A stretch of 64,000 bases of DNA, from contig NZ_JAEMNX010000006.1 in the NCBI RefSeq assembly GCF_016463975.1, positions 121,943 through 185,942 of the forward strand, written 5' to 3'. Under the pieces are notes generated by a model. That model did not search any database. It was given only the letters and a program-made list of their open reading frames with translations, and was not told the origin of the DNA. Positions 35,340 to 43,938 of the stretch are shown one piece after another. The translations under genes and the position numbers were made by a program. Numbering within the stretch: position 1 is the stretch's first letter; each line of letters begins with the position of its first letter. Source of the DNA: Marinomonas transparens. Its GTDB lineage: Bacteria > Pseudomonadota > Gammaproteobacteria > Pseudomonadales > Marinomonadaceae.

Positions 35340-35512
35340 AATTTTTCCCTAATATGTTGTTGTCGAGCGGGGTGTGATGGTAGCATTTTTGGTGACTTAC
35401 AACCTAGTATTGAGCCTCCACTATTCTTACAGATATACCATAAATAATATATATTCTAGTATCAAAAAGAATTTCGTTGTTGGCTATTACTTGAAGCGAT
35501 TGGGTGCTTTTA

Positions 35513-35827
35513 TTACTCTTCCCACACCCATCTTAGAGGGTCGCCAAAATCATCGTAAATGATTTTCTTTTTTGGTCTACGTGGTGCTGGACGAGGAGGC
35601 GGTGTTGGTTTTTTTCTTTGCTGAATGGCGGCGACAACATGATTTAATGGTGTGCGGTCTTGTTTGGGTTCACCAAAGCCTATGTGGCTCGTGTTATACT
35701 TGCCGTCAATTAAGCCGGATTCACCCATATCAATATGTTGAATTTCCCCTTTTTCCCTGATGAATTGATCTACCAAAGACTCAAGTTCTTTTCGTGTGTC
35801 TCTTTTGGTGGTTTTTGGTTTTATCAT
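35513..35827 (-). CDS. Small protein of unknown function, Pro/Arg/Lys-rich C-terminus
   Basis: This 104-residue, unrecognised protein has a helical start (RKELESLVDQFIREKGEIQHI), a central patch (SHIGFGEPKQDRTPLNHVV), a basic proline-rich stretch (KKPTPPPRPAPRRPKKK) and the end DDFGDPLRWVWEE. There is no signal or membrane segment. The start region is reminiscent of the helix in the RNA polymerase-binding regulator SutA of Pseudomonas, but this rests on memory and is weak. It is divergent from ndpA, with 85 bp between them. Confidence 0.65.
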   Translation of the reverse strand: MIKPKTTKRDTRKELESLVDQFIREKGEIQHIDMGESGLIDGKYNTSHIGFGEPKQDRTPLNHVVAAIQQRKKPTPPPRPAPRRPKKKIIYDDFGDPLRWVWEE

Positions 35828-35912
35828 GGTATTTATTTGGGGTTAACTCTACTCAAGGGCGTGACTCAGAATGCGGTCAAACTTTATCCATAATAAACGT
35901 AAGAGGTAGCTG

Positions 35913-36941
35913 GTGTCTATTAGCAACTTAATTGTGCATGAGATTCAAAAACAGGAAGGCGAGCGCAAAGCGATATTGATTGCTCGTCCTAATGAGAACC
36001 CTGTGGATGGACAGGCTGAGGCGCTTTCTGCTCAGGTGACCAATTTGTTCAACCGCTCAGGTATGAATACAGGCCGTTTCTCTAACCCAAAAGGCAGTGA
36101 GGAAGGGTCTCAGTTCCCGGCTTTGTTGCATAAGCATTTTAAAGATGATGCTTTCGCAGACTTTGCGGCTTTTTCGAAAGACTGTGCCGCAGAGTATTTG
36201 CGCTACATGGAGCAAGTCGATGAAGTCCAAGGGGGCTTGCTATGGTTTAACCATTATGAGCTTCACGATACACATTTTTTATATATAGTGATGTTAAAGC
36301 GCAAACAGGGCATAGGTTTGGGCGCAGATCTTAGTTTGTCTCAGGTTGAGCAAATTGAGATGGAAAAGTTACACATGGCGTTGCGCATTAACTTAACTGC
36401 ATGGCAGGCCGAAGATGAAGGTCGTTATATTGCGTTTCGTTTTGGTCGTGCACCTAAGTTTGAAAGCGAATATTTCACTCAATTTATTGGTTGTGACGAG
36501 CCAAAAATAGCGGCGAAAGAAACACGTAAATTGGTAGATTTGACTTCGGCGTTTTGTCAGTCTGAACGTTTACCATCTAAGCAAGCGAATGAATTTAAGA
36601 AAGTGATTTCTGATCATTGTAAAGAGAAAGCCGAAGAGCGTGAGCCATTGGAAATGAAGGCGTTGGCCTCGGAAGTGGAGTCACGGTTTTCTGTTGAACA
36701 GGCCAATAAGTTTTTAGAAATAGCCGATTCAGACAGCTTTCAGATGGAAAAAGAGATTTTTGTTGAGAAAGCGGCGCTTAAAAAGTTGACGCGCTTGTCC
36801 GGCAGTTCTCGTGCATTAACCTTGAGCTTTGATAGTGATTTGCTTGGTGAGTCTGTGGTATTTGATGCCGACTCTGGCACCTTGGTGATCAAGGATTTGC
36901 CAAAGAGTCTACTTAAGCAGCTGCAGTCTAACTCTAATTAA
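35913..36941 (+). CDS. ndpA: Nucleoid-associated protein NdpA (YejK/37-kDa family)
   Basis: The 342-residue protein belongs to the NA37/YejK family: SISNLIVHEIQKQEG at the start, FNRSGMNTGRFSN, GGLLWFNHYELHDTHFLYIVML and YIAFRFGRAPKFESEYFTQFIGCDE. The family is associated with the nucleoid in E. coli; its molecular role is not settled. The start is GTG, preceded by AAGAGG six bases upstream. It is a single gene, followed at once by a 142-bp MITE-like element. Its end is unusually charged (SLLKQLQSNSN). Confidence 0.93.
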   Translation: MSISNLIVHEIQKQEGERKAILIARPNENPVDGQAEALSAQVTNLFNRSGMNTGRFSNPKGSEEGSQFPALLHKHFKDDAFADFAAFSKDCAAEYLRYMEQVDEVQGGLLWFNHYELHDTHFLYIVMLKRKQGIGLGADLSLSQVEQIEMEKLHMALRINLTAWQAEDEGRYIAFRFGRAPKFESEYFTQFIGCDEPKIAAKETRKLVDLTSAFCQSERLPSKQANEFKKVISDHCKEKAEEREPLEMKALASEVESRFSVEQANKFLEIADSDSFQMEKEIFVEKAALKKLTRLSGSSRALTLSFDSDLLGESVVFDADSGTLVIKDLPKSLLKQLQSNSN

Positions 36942-36948
36942 TTCAAGC

Positions 36949-37090
36949 TGAGACCTTTGCACGACTACTGTGCTCGTCAACACTTTGTTAAAAACAGACT
37001 TAAAATACTCATTTATAACCCATAAACTCCGTTTTTTCGTCTGTTTTTGCCTCTTTTTGGCTTCGCTCGTGATTTCGTGCATAGGTCTCA
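36949..37090. mobile_element. 142-bp MITE-like element with 16-bp terminal inverted repeats
   Basis: The ends read TGAGACCTTTGCACGA and, inverted, TGAGACCTATGCACGA (one mismatch), enclosing about 110 bp of AT-rich DNA without a transposase. GAGACCTTTGCAC-type ends recall insertion sequences of the IS5/IS4 kinds, so this may be a mini-element or a solo remnant moved by one. No unambiguous target-site duplication is visible. It lies between the convergent ndpA and HAD phosphatase genes. Confidence 0.65.
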
Positions 37091-37108
37091 AGTTATTAAT
37101 TTATGTTC

Positions 37109-37756
37109 TTAATTTAAATTAATAAGAGTGGCGAGCTTTTCCATTGACTGAAAACAAACGGCGGCACCCGCAGCAGTTTGTTTGGCTGGGTCCATAGTGT
37201 CGCTGTAGGCCAATACTGTCATGCCAGCGGCAACCCCAGCTTTAATCCCTGCAATAGAATCTTCAATCACCAAACAGTCTTGTGGTTTTGTTTTTAATGC
37301 CGCGGCGGCTTTTAAGTATAGGTCTGGCGCAGGTTTTCCTTGGGCGACATCTTCAACGCAAAAGCGAGTCGAGAAGCGTTCATCTAGGCCAATTTTTTTT
37401 AGTTTGAAGTGCATTTCTTGGCGATTAGCATTGGTTGCCATAGCGATAGGGATTTTAATCTTTTCTAATAAACTGAGCACGCCGTCAATTGGCTCGAGTT
37501 GTTCGTCTATTTTGGTTTGAAAAGCTGTTCGATATTCTTCCAAGAAGCTGGTGGGTAAAGGTTTACCCAGCATTTGGCTAGCGGCCTTGATACCATGTTC
37601 CGAAGTGTAGCCGCTAAATTTTTCGTGCATGGTTTGCTCATCTAGGAATAACCCTTGTTTGGCGAGCATGGTTTTCATTATGTCGTTAGCAAGGTTTTCT
37701 GTATCAACGATGACGCCATCGCAATCAAAAATAATGGCTTTATAGGAGTTAAACAT
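37109..37756 (-). CDS. HAD-superfamily phosphatase (beta-phosphoglucomutase/GPH-like)
   Basis: The 215-residue HAD subfamily IA protein has motif I as FDCDGVIVDTE (nucleophile Asp10), motif II around MATNANRQEMH, motif III lysine in QGKPAPDLYLKAA, and motif IV as CLVIEDSIAGIKAG. It has a helical cap between motifs I and II. It would hydrolyse a small phosphoester; candidates include sugar phosphates. The substrate cannot be given. It is a single minus-strand gene whose 3' end borders the MITE-like element. Confidence 0.9.
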   Translation of the reverse strand: MFNSYKAIIFDCDGVIVDTENLANDIMKTMLAKQGLFLDEQTMHEKFSGYTSEHGIKAASQMLGKPLPTSFLEEYRTAFQTKIDEQLEPIDGVLSLLEKIKIPIAMATNANRQEMHFKLKKIGLDERFSTRFCVEDVAQGKPAPDLYLKAAAALKTKPQDCLVIEDSIAGIKAGVAAGMTVLAYSDTMDPAKQTAAGAAVCFQSMEKLATLINLN

Positions 37757-37942
37757 AAAATGGCATTTTGGTTATGGGTGTGGGAAGGATAATAACGAAA
37801 TTAAGTAGGGGAAAGGAAGGGAGGGGGTTTTATTGTTTTTCTCCCCTTACAACAAAATATTTACGATATACTAATGCCCATTAATGAGTGTGGGCTTTGC
37901 TCTTTCTGTGCTTTATTTTTAGTGCTGTGCTTTTCTAAGATT

Positions 37943-38131
37943 TTAGCTTGTTTGACCAAGTTGCTGCGGACGAGCGCTGGCTTTTTTGATCGCTTTTACT
38001 GTGTTTTTGAAAAAGGCTACAACAGCTGCAACACGGCGAGCGCGTTTTTGGCGGCGAGCATAATCTTCAACCGTTGTATCGGCGTAGCCCCAGCTTGCTA
38101 GTAGTGCTTCGTATTGTTGTTGAGAGTCCAT
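37943..38131 (-). CDS. Small basic protein of unknown function (62 aa)
   Basis: The ATG is preceded by AGGAG six bases upstream, which supports it as a real gene. The 62-residue product is very basic (RRQKRARRVAAVV, TVKAIKKASARPQQ). It contains an amphipathic or weakly hydrophobic helix (VAAVVAFFKNTVKAIKKA). I do not recognise it. A reading frame on the opposite strand (37874-38101) is regarded as its shadow. Confidence 0.65.
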   Translation of the reverse strand: MDSQQQYEALLASWGYADTTVEDYARRQKRARRVAAVVAFFKNTVKAIKKASARPQQLGQTS

Positions 38132-38274
38132 AGTATTCTCCTGTTTGCTTTAAGAAATGTTGTTTTATTACAACAATTAAAATACTAGTGATTCCTGATC
38201 GATTGAACAAACGATCCTTTTTCACTTGTTAGTTTAGTTTTTTTCACCATTAAACCTTTGCTTAGGAAGTTGCC

Positions 38275-38751
38275 TTGTACCAATCGTTAGAGAGTTTTTC
38301 AAAGAGTTGGGTTTTTAAACGGAATGACCCTAAGGTTGAGCCAGAAGACTTACAGAAAATACGTTTGCTAAGCGAACAAAGAGCGGAGCAAATATGGCGT
38401 GATTATATTAGTTCTGAGCATCTGCATCCGGATCATTTTTCTGATTACGATTGGCTGAAGAAGCCTGATTTATTGATTTCTAAGGTGTCTTGGGAAAAAG
38501 CCTGGGATGGTGAAGATATGTCGTTACCCGGAGAGCTTGCTGAACATTTTTCAGCATGGGGTGAAGATACGACGGTGTTTTTTTGTTGCCATAATGAATT
38601 GGTTTTTGAGTTGCCTTGGGGCGTTTTTAAGCGCAGTTGGAAAGCCTTTTTGTTTTTAGATAACGGGCCTATTTTAGTGGGTAAAAAGAAAAAGCAAGCC
38701 GCGCAGTTTCATTCTAATGGTTTGGCAAACCTTCTATTAAGAACGGGTTAA
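38275..38751 (+). CDS. DUF2947 family protein
   Basis: The 158-residue protein looks like DUF2947, found mainly in Vibrio-type and other marine gammaproteobacteria: SWVFKRNDPKVEPEDLQKIR, SEQRAEQIWRDYIS, and the C-terminal VFFCCHNELVFELPWGVFKR followed by WKAFLFLDNGP. The function is not known. It is cytoplasmic with no membrane segments. The start is TTG with AGGAAG five bases upstream. It converges on the DTW-domain gene, 20 bp away. Confidence 0.8.
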   Translation: MYQSLESFSKSWVFKRNDPKVEPEDLQKIRLLSEQRAEQIWRDYISSEHLHPDHFSDYDWLKKPDLLISKVSWEKAWDGEDMSLPGELAEHFSAWGEDTTVFFCCHNELVFELPWGVFKRSWKAFLFLDNGPILVGKKKKQAAQFHSNGLANLLLRTG

Positions 38752-38771
38752 TTTGTTGTTTTGTTTCTTTT

Positions 38772-39482
38772 TTAACTCTTTTGTTGAGAGCCACCTCTCT
38801 TACGACTTGCGAGGCAGTGTTGGTTGAAGGTTTGGTAATAACAGAGTAAATGTTGGCTTTCTTCTTGGTGTTGTAGTGTGTCTAGCAGTAAAGCGGTGAC
38901 TTCTGCCGTGGCGAATTGCATATCGTGGCTGGAATGACGAACAAGAAAAGACCGTTGTGCAGCGTTGTTTATTTCAAAGTGAGGGATGTCTTTTAGCCAT
39001 TCGCTTTGGTGAAACATCTTACTTGCTTGTTTCCAAGTGCCATCCAATATGATGAAGGTGTGTTTTTCGCCTTGTTTATGTGTGTTTGGTGGTATGGCTC
39101 TTAGGGGCCTTTGTTGTATTTGGGCTGTTTCTGTATTGGGGAAAAGTAGCGTGCAGTTGCCTTGTTTTCTGTTTAGGTGATCAAGTAGGGCTTGCGAGGG
39201 TTCTGTTCTACTCCATAGGTAAGCAAGTGTGTCGTTAGGGAAGAGGTCGGCAATGAGTCTTCCACTATTGGTGGGCTTGTGTATTTCGTCACGGTGGAAA
39301 AGTAAGATAAATTCTATTGGTGAGGTTTGCGGAGTACGTAAGTGGCAGAAACAAGCGAACTCTGCCATCAGACAAAATTCACAGCGTTTGGCGTTTGAGC
39401 CTCTTGCTGTAAAGGGTCTTCTTGAAGCTTCTTTACAGGTATTGCGTAATAAATCGACGCAATGGGGCGCGCGTGTTGTCAT
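38772..39482 (-). CDS. DTW-domain protein, probable tRNA-uridine aminocarboxypropyltransferase
   Basis: The 236-residue protein has the DTW-domain landmarks: an early Cys-rich metal-binding segment (RCEFCLMAEFACFCHL, residues about 33-48), FILLFHRDEIHKPTNSGRL, and the signature ILDGTWKQASKM. Well-studied members (TapT/TuaA type) place acp3 on U47 of tRNA. The N-terminus is preceded by extra basic sequence. It would act on tRNA in the cytoplasm. Subgroup assignment is by pattern only. Confidence 0.85.
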   Translation of the reverse strand: MTTRAPHCVDLLRNTCKEASRRPFTARGSNAKRCEFCLMAEFACFCHLRTPQTSPIEFILLFHRDEIHKPTNSGRLIADLFPNDTLAYLWSRTEPSQALLDHLNRKQGNCTLLFPNTETAQIQQRPLRAIPPNTHKQGEKHTFIILDGTWKQASKMFHQSEWLKDIPHFEINNAAQRSFLVRHSSHDMQFATAEVTALLLDTLQHQEESQHLLCYYQTFNQHCLASRKRGGSQQKS

Positions 39483-39739
39483 TTTATTTCTGACTTTGGT
39501 TTTAGGTGGGCTTATTATCGTGTTTTTAGATTGAATGTCTAGGTGATAAAAATTTGGCTTGGATGTGATGTTTTCGTTGCTTCTATGTGTTAAAAACGTT
39601 TCTATCCGTGGTTTTGACAGGATCTTTACAGAAAGTATGCAAATACAAAGGAATCAAAGGCCAACCTTCTTTATATTTCTATTAGTTGTTACTGAGTCGC
39701 GCTAAGGTGACAGATATTGTTGTGTGGCATAGGTAATAT

Positions 39740-40504
39740 ATGAGTCGTTATATCTCTCCAGTGTTATATGTTCTTTTAATGTTAGTTGGATGTGTGGCGT
39801 TTATTTCCATTGCGGGTGTCCGTGTTGGTGTTTTTGAACCATTGACTGGATTTTTTACCTTAACCTTGAGTGTGATTGCCTCCTTGGTTCTTTCTATACT
39901 GGCCGCTTTATCTTTATGTATATGCCGAAAAGAAACGAATGCCGCAGGGAAACGGTTTTTTAGCTTGGTGCTGGTTGTTTCCTTGGTGTATGGCGCTATG
40001 TGGGTTGTGTTTTACCTACAAAAATCAGGTCTTCCAGAGATTAACGATATTACCACGGATACCATTACCCCTCCTGTATATCTTAATGTTGGTTTTATTC
40101 GAAGTTCCAGTGATAACAGCCTGAGCTATAATCCAGCTTGGGCATCGATTCAGCAAAAATATTATCCTGATGTTAAACCACTCTTTTCTACGGAAACTAA
40201 GGTGGTTGTTTATTCTGCAGTTGTTTCATTAATCAGAGATAATGGTTGGGACATGGTGGCTCAATATCCCGAAGTAGGGGTTGTTGAAGCGACGGCGAGA
40301 ACACCTATTTTTGGTTTTCGTGATGATGTGGTGATTCGTATTAGCACGACGATTGAAGGTGAAATACGCGTCGATATGCGTTCTTGTTCTCGAATTGGTC
40401 GTGGTGATTTTGGAACGAATGCAAAGCGAATTGAGACTTTTATGAGCGAATTGTCTAAAGCCCTAGCGCCGCAGCGACAATTAAATGCCAAATCTATTTA
40501 TTAA
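39740..40504 (+). CDS. DUF1499 family membrane protein
   Basis: The 254-residue protein has three N-terminal membrane helices (about 7-26, 32-62, 70-92) and a periplasmic or cytosolic DUF1499 domain (about 100-250: VGFIRSSSDNSLSYNP, VVEATARTPIFGFRDDVVIR, VDMRSCSRIGRGDFGTNAKR). The function of DUF1499 is unknown, but members are often adjacent to regulators or lipid-related genes. A TTGACA at 39614-39619 with TATGCA 16 bp after may be its promoter. The TetR gene follows after 65 bp. Confidence 0.85.
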   Translation: MSRYISPVLYVLLMLVGCVAFISIAGVRVGVFEPLTGFFTLTLSVIASLVLSILAALSLCICRKETNAAGKRFFSLVLVVSLVYGAMWVVFYLQKSGLPEINDITTDTITPPVYLNVGFIRSSSDNSLSYNPAWASIQQKYYPDVKPLFSTETKVVVYSAVVSLIRDNGWDMVAQYPEVGVVEATARTPIFGFRDDVVIRISTTIEGEIRVDMRSCSRIGRGDFGTNAKRIETFMSELSKALAPQRQLNAKSIY

Positions 40505-40569
40505 ATACTCCTCGTCATCAAAATCCTGAAAGGCTAGAATCTCTATAAATACCATTAGAGGATGTTCTG

Positions 40570-41157
40570 GTGAGCCTTCGTCAGCAACAAAAAGCCAATA
40601 CTCGAGCCAAAATTAAAAGCATTGCTAAGCGTGCTTTTTTAGAACAAGGGATTGAGGCAACGAGCACCCGATATTTGAGCGATCAAGCGGGTATTGCGGT
40701 TGGTACCTTGTTTGTTCACTTCCCTGATAAATTGTCCTTAGTAAAAGATATTTTCTTTGATGAGATGGATACCGCTCTACGTTCTGCGGCTTCTGCTCAG
40801 CAAGCCTGTGTTTCTCCTACGGACTATCTTTTGCAAATGGCGCAGGTCTTATTTGATTTTTATGACGAGTATGCTGAATTTGCACGGCAGGTTTTATTCG
40901 ATAGCTTGGCGAAAGGAGGGTTTCATACTAAGCAAGTGGCGGTGCTTTCTGATGGTGTGGTAAGTCGTTTTAAGCAGGTGGGGGTGGATGACAAAACGTC
41001 CCATATTTTCGCGGAGAACATGGTGGCAAATTTTTGGTTTGTGCTATTAGAGAGTATCCCTAACGGTGTATTGGGCCAAACTGCGATTCGTCACCTAACA
41101 CGGCTTAACTTGCCCTTTGAAATGTCTTATAAAAATGCCCCCAAAAATAGGGCGTAA
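40570..41157 (+). CDS. TetR/AcrR-family transcriptional regulator
   Basis: The 195-residue protein has an N-terminal HTH (about 8-55: RAKIKSIAKRAFLEQG, then TSTRYLSDQAGIAVGTLFVHFPDK) and a helical ligand-binding domain. The typical TetR signature GIAVGTLFVHFP is clear. It is presumably a repressor of nearby genes; DUF1499 upstream is the closest candidate, but the operator was not found. GTG start with AGAGG eight bases upstream. It converges on radD. Confidence 0.9.
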   Translation: MSLRQQQKANTRAKIKSIAKRAFLEQGIEATSTRYLSDQAGIAVGTLFVHFPDKLSLVKDIFFDEMDTALRSAASAQQACVSPTDYLLQMAQVLFDFYDEYAEFARQVLFDSLAKGGFHTKQVAVLSDGVVSRFKQVGVDDKTSHIFAENMVANFWFVLLESIPNGVLGQTAIRHLTRLNLPFEMSYKNAPKNRA

Positions 41158-41169
41158 GTGTACTGCCTA

Positions 41170-42927
41170 TTAGTTTAATTGATTGGCTTTGCGGTAGGGG
41201 CCTTGATAATCAAATAGCTTTGCTGTGACCTGCCAGTGTTGTTTTTGCTTTTTCGCAATGACAAAGTCTGGGGCGGGGAGGTATAACAGAAATTTTTCCA
41301 CTTCGTCTAATCCATCAAATTCTATAGGGTGACTGCCGTTAGCGATGCGCCGACCAAAGTCCTCATTGAAGCTTTGCCGAGATTTTTTATAGCTAAAACG
41401 GAAGGTTTCTGTGAGCGTCACTCCGTCTTCATCGTGATAGGTGATCTTTAAGGATTTATCTGTTTTTGAGATGACAGGTGTCATGCCCGAACAGCGCAAT
41501 ACCTTGTTGTTTTTTAGGTTTAGGGCACCTCTGAGCTGATCATCTGGGTCGATCAGTTTTGCTGCGCAATGCTGGCATTGTCTTGCGGCTATATCATTTT
41601 CTTCATGACAAACAGGGCAGCGTTTAAAGCGAAAGCGAAATGAACATTGCTGTTCTCCGCCTGGTGTTTCAAGTAAACCATGGCAACGTCTGCCAAAGTG
41701 CTCAATGACATTGCCTTCGGCGTCTTTTCTTCCCCAGAAGGTATTGGCAAAGTCGCACTCAGGACAGTGTATTTGCACCGCGACAGAATCTTTTGTGGGC
41801 TTCTTCTCACCGATTTCAGGTTGGAAAATGTTGTAGCCATTGTTGGTGTAATCCAACACGAGGCAGTCTTTCTTGTCCGGACTTAAGCGCAGCCCACGGC
41901 CAACGATTTGTTGGAATAGGCTGATGGATTGGGTCGGGCGCAAGATGGCGATGACGTCCACATGGGGGGCGTCGAAGCCTGTGGTTAATACAGAGACATT
42001 GACTAAGTATTTTATTTGCTTTGCTTTGAAAGCAGAGATGAGCGCGTCGCGCTGCTTGAGCTTGGTTGTCCCTGTGATTAACGCTGTTTTGTCGGTTGGC
42101 AAATAGCTGACGATTTCTTTGGCATGGTCAATGGTGGCGGCAAAGATCATGACGCCTTGTCGGTCTTGGCTTAATTGCAGTATTTGCTCTGTTACCGCTT
42201 GGGTAACGCGAGGGTGTTGGTGGATCAGTTCGTTGAGCGCTATGTCGTCGGTATCTTGTTCGCCATCTAGGCTTTCGCTTAGCAAGCTAAAATCATAATG
42301 AGCGATGGCAGCGTCGTAATGGATCGGCGGTGTGAGGTAGCCATTTTTCACCATGTGCTGCAATGGTAATTCAAAAATGCATTTCTTAAAGAAAGGGTTT
42401 TCGCATTGGCGAGTATAGCCGTGATAATGATGCTGATAAATCCATCCGCTGCCTAATCGATAGGGGGTTGCGGTTAAACCTAGGATTTTTACCTTAGGGT
42501 TAAGGGATCGAAAATGGTCGATGGTTTGTTGGTATTGACCGCTTTCTTCCATGCCGACTCGGTGACATTCGTCGATAATGATTAGGCTAGCTGGCTCATT
42601 AAAAGCGTCTAGATTAGCGGAAATCGATTGAATGCTCGCAAAGGTGATTTTTGCCGAGCTGGTTTTTTGTTTGAGTCCTGCCGAGAAGATACCTGCCTGT
42701 GACCCCGTCGCGAGAAATTTGGCATGGTTTTGCTCAACCAGTTCTTTGACGTGGGCCAAGCAAATCACTCTACCTTTGGCCAAACGACTTAATTCGGCAA
42801 TCACCAGACTTTTCCCTGCGCCGGTTGGCAATACGATAAGTGCTGGGTTATCCGAGTTGCGAAAGTGTTCAAGGGAAGCGTCGACGGCTTGGCTTTGATA
42901 GTCGCGTAAAATGAAAGGTTGGCTCAT
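41170..42927 (-). CDS. radD: DEAD/DEAH-box helicase RadD
   Basis: The 585-residue protein matches RadD (YejH) of E. coli in length and blocks. Residues 8-25 are RDYQSQAVDASLEHFR, Walker A is PTGAGKS near 34-40, Walker B is IIDECHRVG near 117, motif III is LTATPYR, and motif VI is QIVGRGLRLSPDK. A C-terminal part contains several Cys-pairs (HCPECDFAN, CPVCHEEND, CQHCA) as putative zinc fingers. RadD takes part in double-strand break processing and ends of homologous recombination. It is convergent with the TetR gene and divergent from the oxygenase gene. Confidence 0.94.
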   Translation of the reverse strand: MSQPFILRDYQSQAVDASLEHFRNSDNPALIVLPTGAGKSLVIAELSRLAKGRVICLAHVKELVEQNHAKFLATGSQAGIFSAGLKQKTSSAKITFASIQSISANLDAFNEPASLIIIDECHRVGMEESGQYQQTIDHFRSLNPKVKILGLTATPYRLGSGWIYQHHYHGYTRQCENPFFKKCIFELPLQHMVKNGYLTPPIHYDAAIAHYDFSLLSESLDGEQDTDDIALNELIHQHPRVTQAVTEQILQLSQDRQGVMIFAATIDHAKEIVSYLPTDKTALITGTTKLKQRDALISAFKAKQIKYLVNVSVLTTGFDAPHVDVIAILRPTQSISLFQQIVGRGLRLSPDKKDCLVLDYTNNGYNIFQPEIGEKKPTKDSVAVQIHCPECDFANTFWGRKDAEGNVIEHFGRRCHGLLETPGGEQQCSFRFRFKRCPVCHEENDIAARQCQHCAAKLIDPDDQLRGALNLKNNKVLRCSGMTPVISKTDKSLKITYHDEDGVTLTETFRFSYKKSRQSFNEDFGRRIANGSHPIEFDGLDEVEKFLLYLPAPDFVIAKKQKQHWQVTAKLFDYQGPYRKANQLN

Positions 42928-43015
42928 GGGTGTTTAAATCTTGGTGTGTTGGTGATCTCGCTATCGTATGATAGTGCTTGGTAATTTTGCCTTGTTACAC
43001 GTGATTAATCTATCT

Positions 43016-43711
43016 ATGTCTGCCGAAAGTCCATCTACTCGCGATTCCTATATTGAAAATTCTGTTCCTGCTTTTCGTCACAGAGAGCCTTTCTCTCAAT
43101 TGTTAGAGGATTTGCAAGTGAAAGGCTGGAGTGTTCAGGATAACTTTTTCTCTGAGGATTTTACAACGGAGCTCATGATAGAGGCCGCACGCATCCAAAC
43201 TGATTATATGTTGCAAGCTGGTGTAGGGCGTAAGCAAGATCATCGTGTGCTTTTAGATGTACGTCGCGATCATATCCAATGGATTGATCCGGACGATGCT
43301 GCGATTCGGAAGGACTTTCTGAACGCCATGGAGGATTTACGGGTGGCTTTGAATCGCCGCTTATTTTTGGGTTTGTTTGATTATGAGTCTCATTTTGCAC
43401 GCTATGATGAAGGGGCGTTTTACGACAAGCATATCGATGCTTTTAAAGGGCAAGGGAGTCGTATTTTATCGACGATTTTGTATCTGAATGAAGATTGGCA
43501 AGACGGCGATGGCGGTGAACTGGTGATTTATGATGAGCTTAATCCAGACATCGAGATAGGGCGTTTCCTCCCTAAAAAAGGGCGGTTGGCGGTGTTTTTG
43601 AGTGAATGTTTTTATCATGAAGTCAAAGTTGCACATCGAACGCGGCATAGTATTGCTGGCTGGTTCAGGATGAATAGTACGACAGGCAAAAGTCTCGATC
43701 CTGATCAATAG
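43016..43711 (+). CDS. 2OG-Fe(II) oxygenase (prolyl 4-hydroxylase-like)
   Basis: The 231-residue protein has the double-stranded beta-helix core of the prolyl 4-hydroxylase-type group: iron ligands His and Asp in FYDKHIDAF, a distal His in CFYHEVK, and the 2-oxoglutarate Arg in RHSIAGWFR. The target is unknown; related bacterial enzymes modify ribosomal proteins or elongation factor EF-Tu. ATG 43016 is used (product MSAESP...); an earlier ATG at 42968 is possible, but neither has a convincing ribosome site. It is probably monocistronic; trhO follows with its own -10-like TATAAT. Confidence 0.83.
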   Translation: MSAESPSTRDSYIENSVPAFRHREPFSQLLEDLQVKGWSVQDNFFSEDFTTELMIEAARIQTDYMLQAGVGRKQDHRVLLDVRRDHIQWIDPDDAAIRKDFLNAMEDLRVALNRRLFLGLFDYESHFARYDEGAFYDKHIDAFKGQGSRILSTILYLNEDWQDGDGGELVIYDELNPDIEIGRFLPKKGRLAVFLSECFYHEVKVAHRTRHSIAGWFRMNSTTGKSLDPDQ

Positions 43712-43877
43712 ACTGGATGTTAAGGAAGGCCCGAATGCCTACATGGATATAGGCTATTAAGGCAATGCAGGAGTAATTGTTGAGGCAAGAGGGTTTGTTA
43801 ACACCTTCCTTAAGTTAATCCTGTATTTTTTGTGTGGTTTTTGTTGGAATGGCCTCGAAAATGCTTCCTATATTCTC

Positions 43878-43883
43878 TATAAT
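43878..43883 (+). promoter_or_regulatory. TATAAT -10 element before trhO
   Basis: An exact TATAAT, followed by a G+C discriminator (GCGCGCC), lies 55 bp before the trhO start. The -35 region (about 43855-43860, TCGAAA) is weak. Suggestive only. Confidence 0.4.
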
Positions 43884-43938
43884 GCGCGCCTTGTTTAATT
43901 GCTCTGGTTTTACGTTCCAGATCGCATAGGAGATAGAA

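Noticed and set aside
36909..37091. 60-residue minus-strand reading frame over the MITE-like element
   Set aside because: No start signal or similarity recognised; it spans the inverted ends and is explained by the element itself.
37807..37850. Hairpin AGGGGA...TCCCCT after the 62-residue gene
   Set aside because: The stem is only about six pairs with a very long loop, so it is too weak to call a terminator.
37874..38101. 75-residue plus-strand reading frame
   Set aside because: Overlaps the 62-residue minus-strand gene, which has the better ribosome site and protein-like composition.
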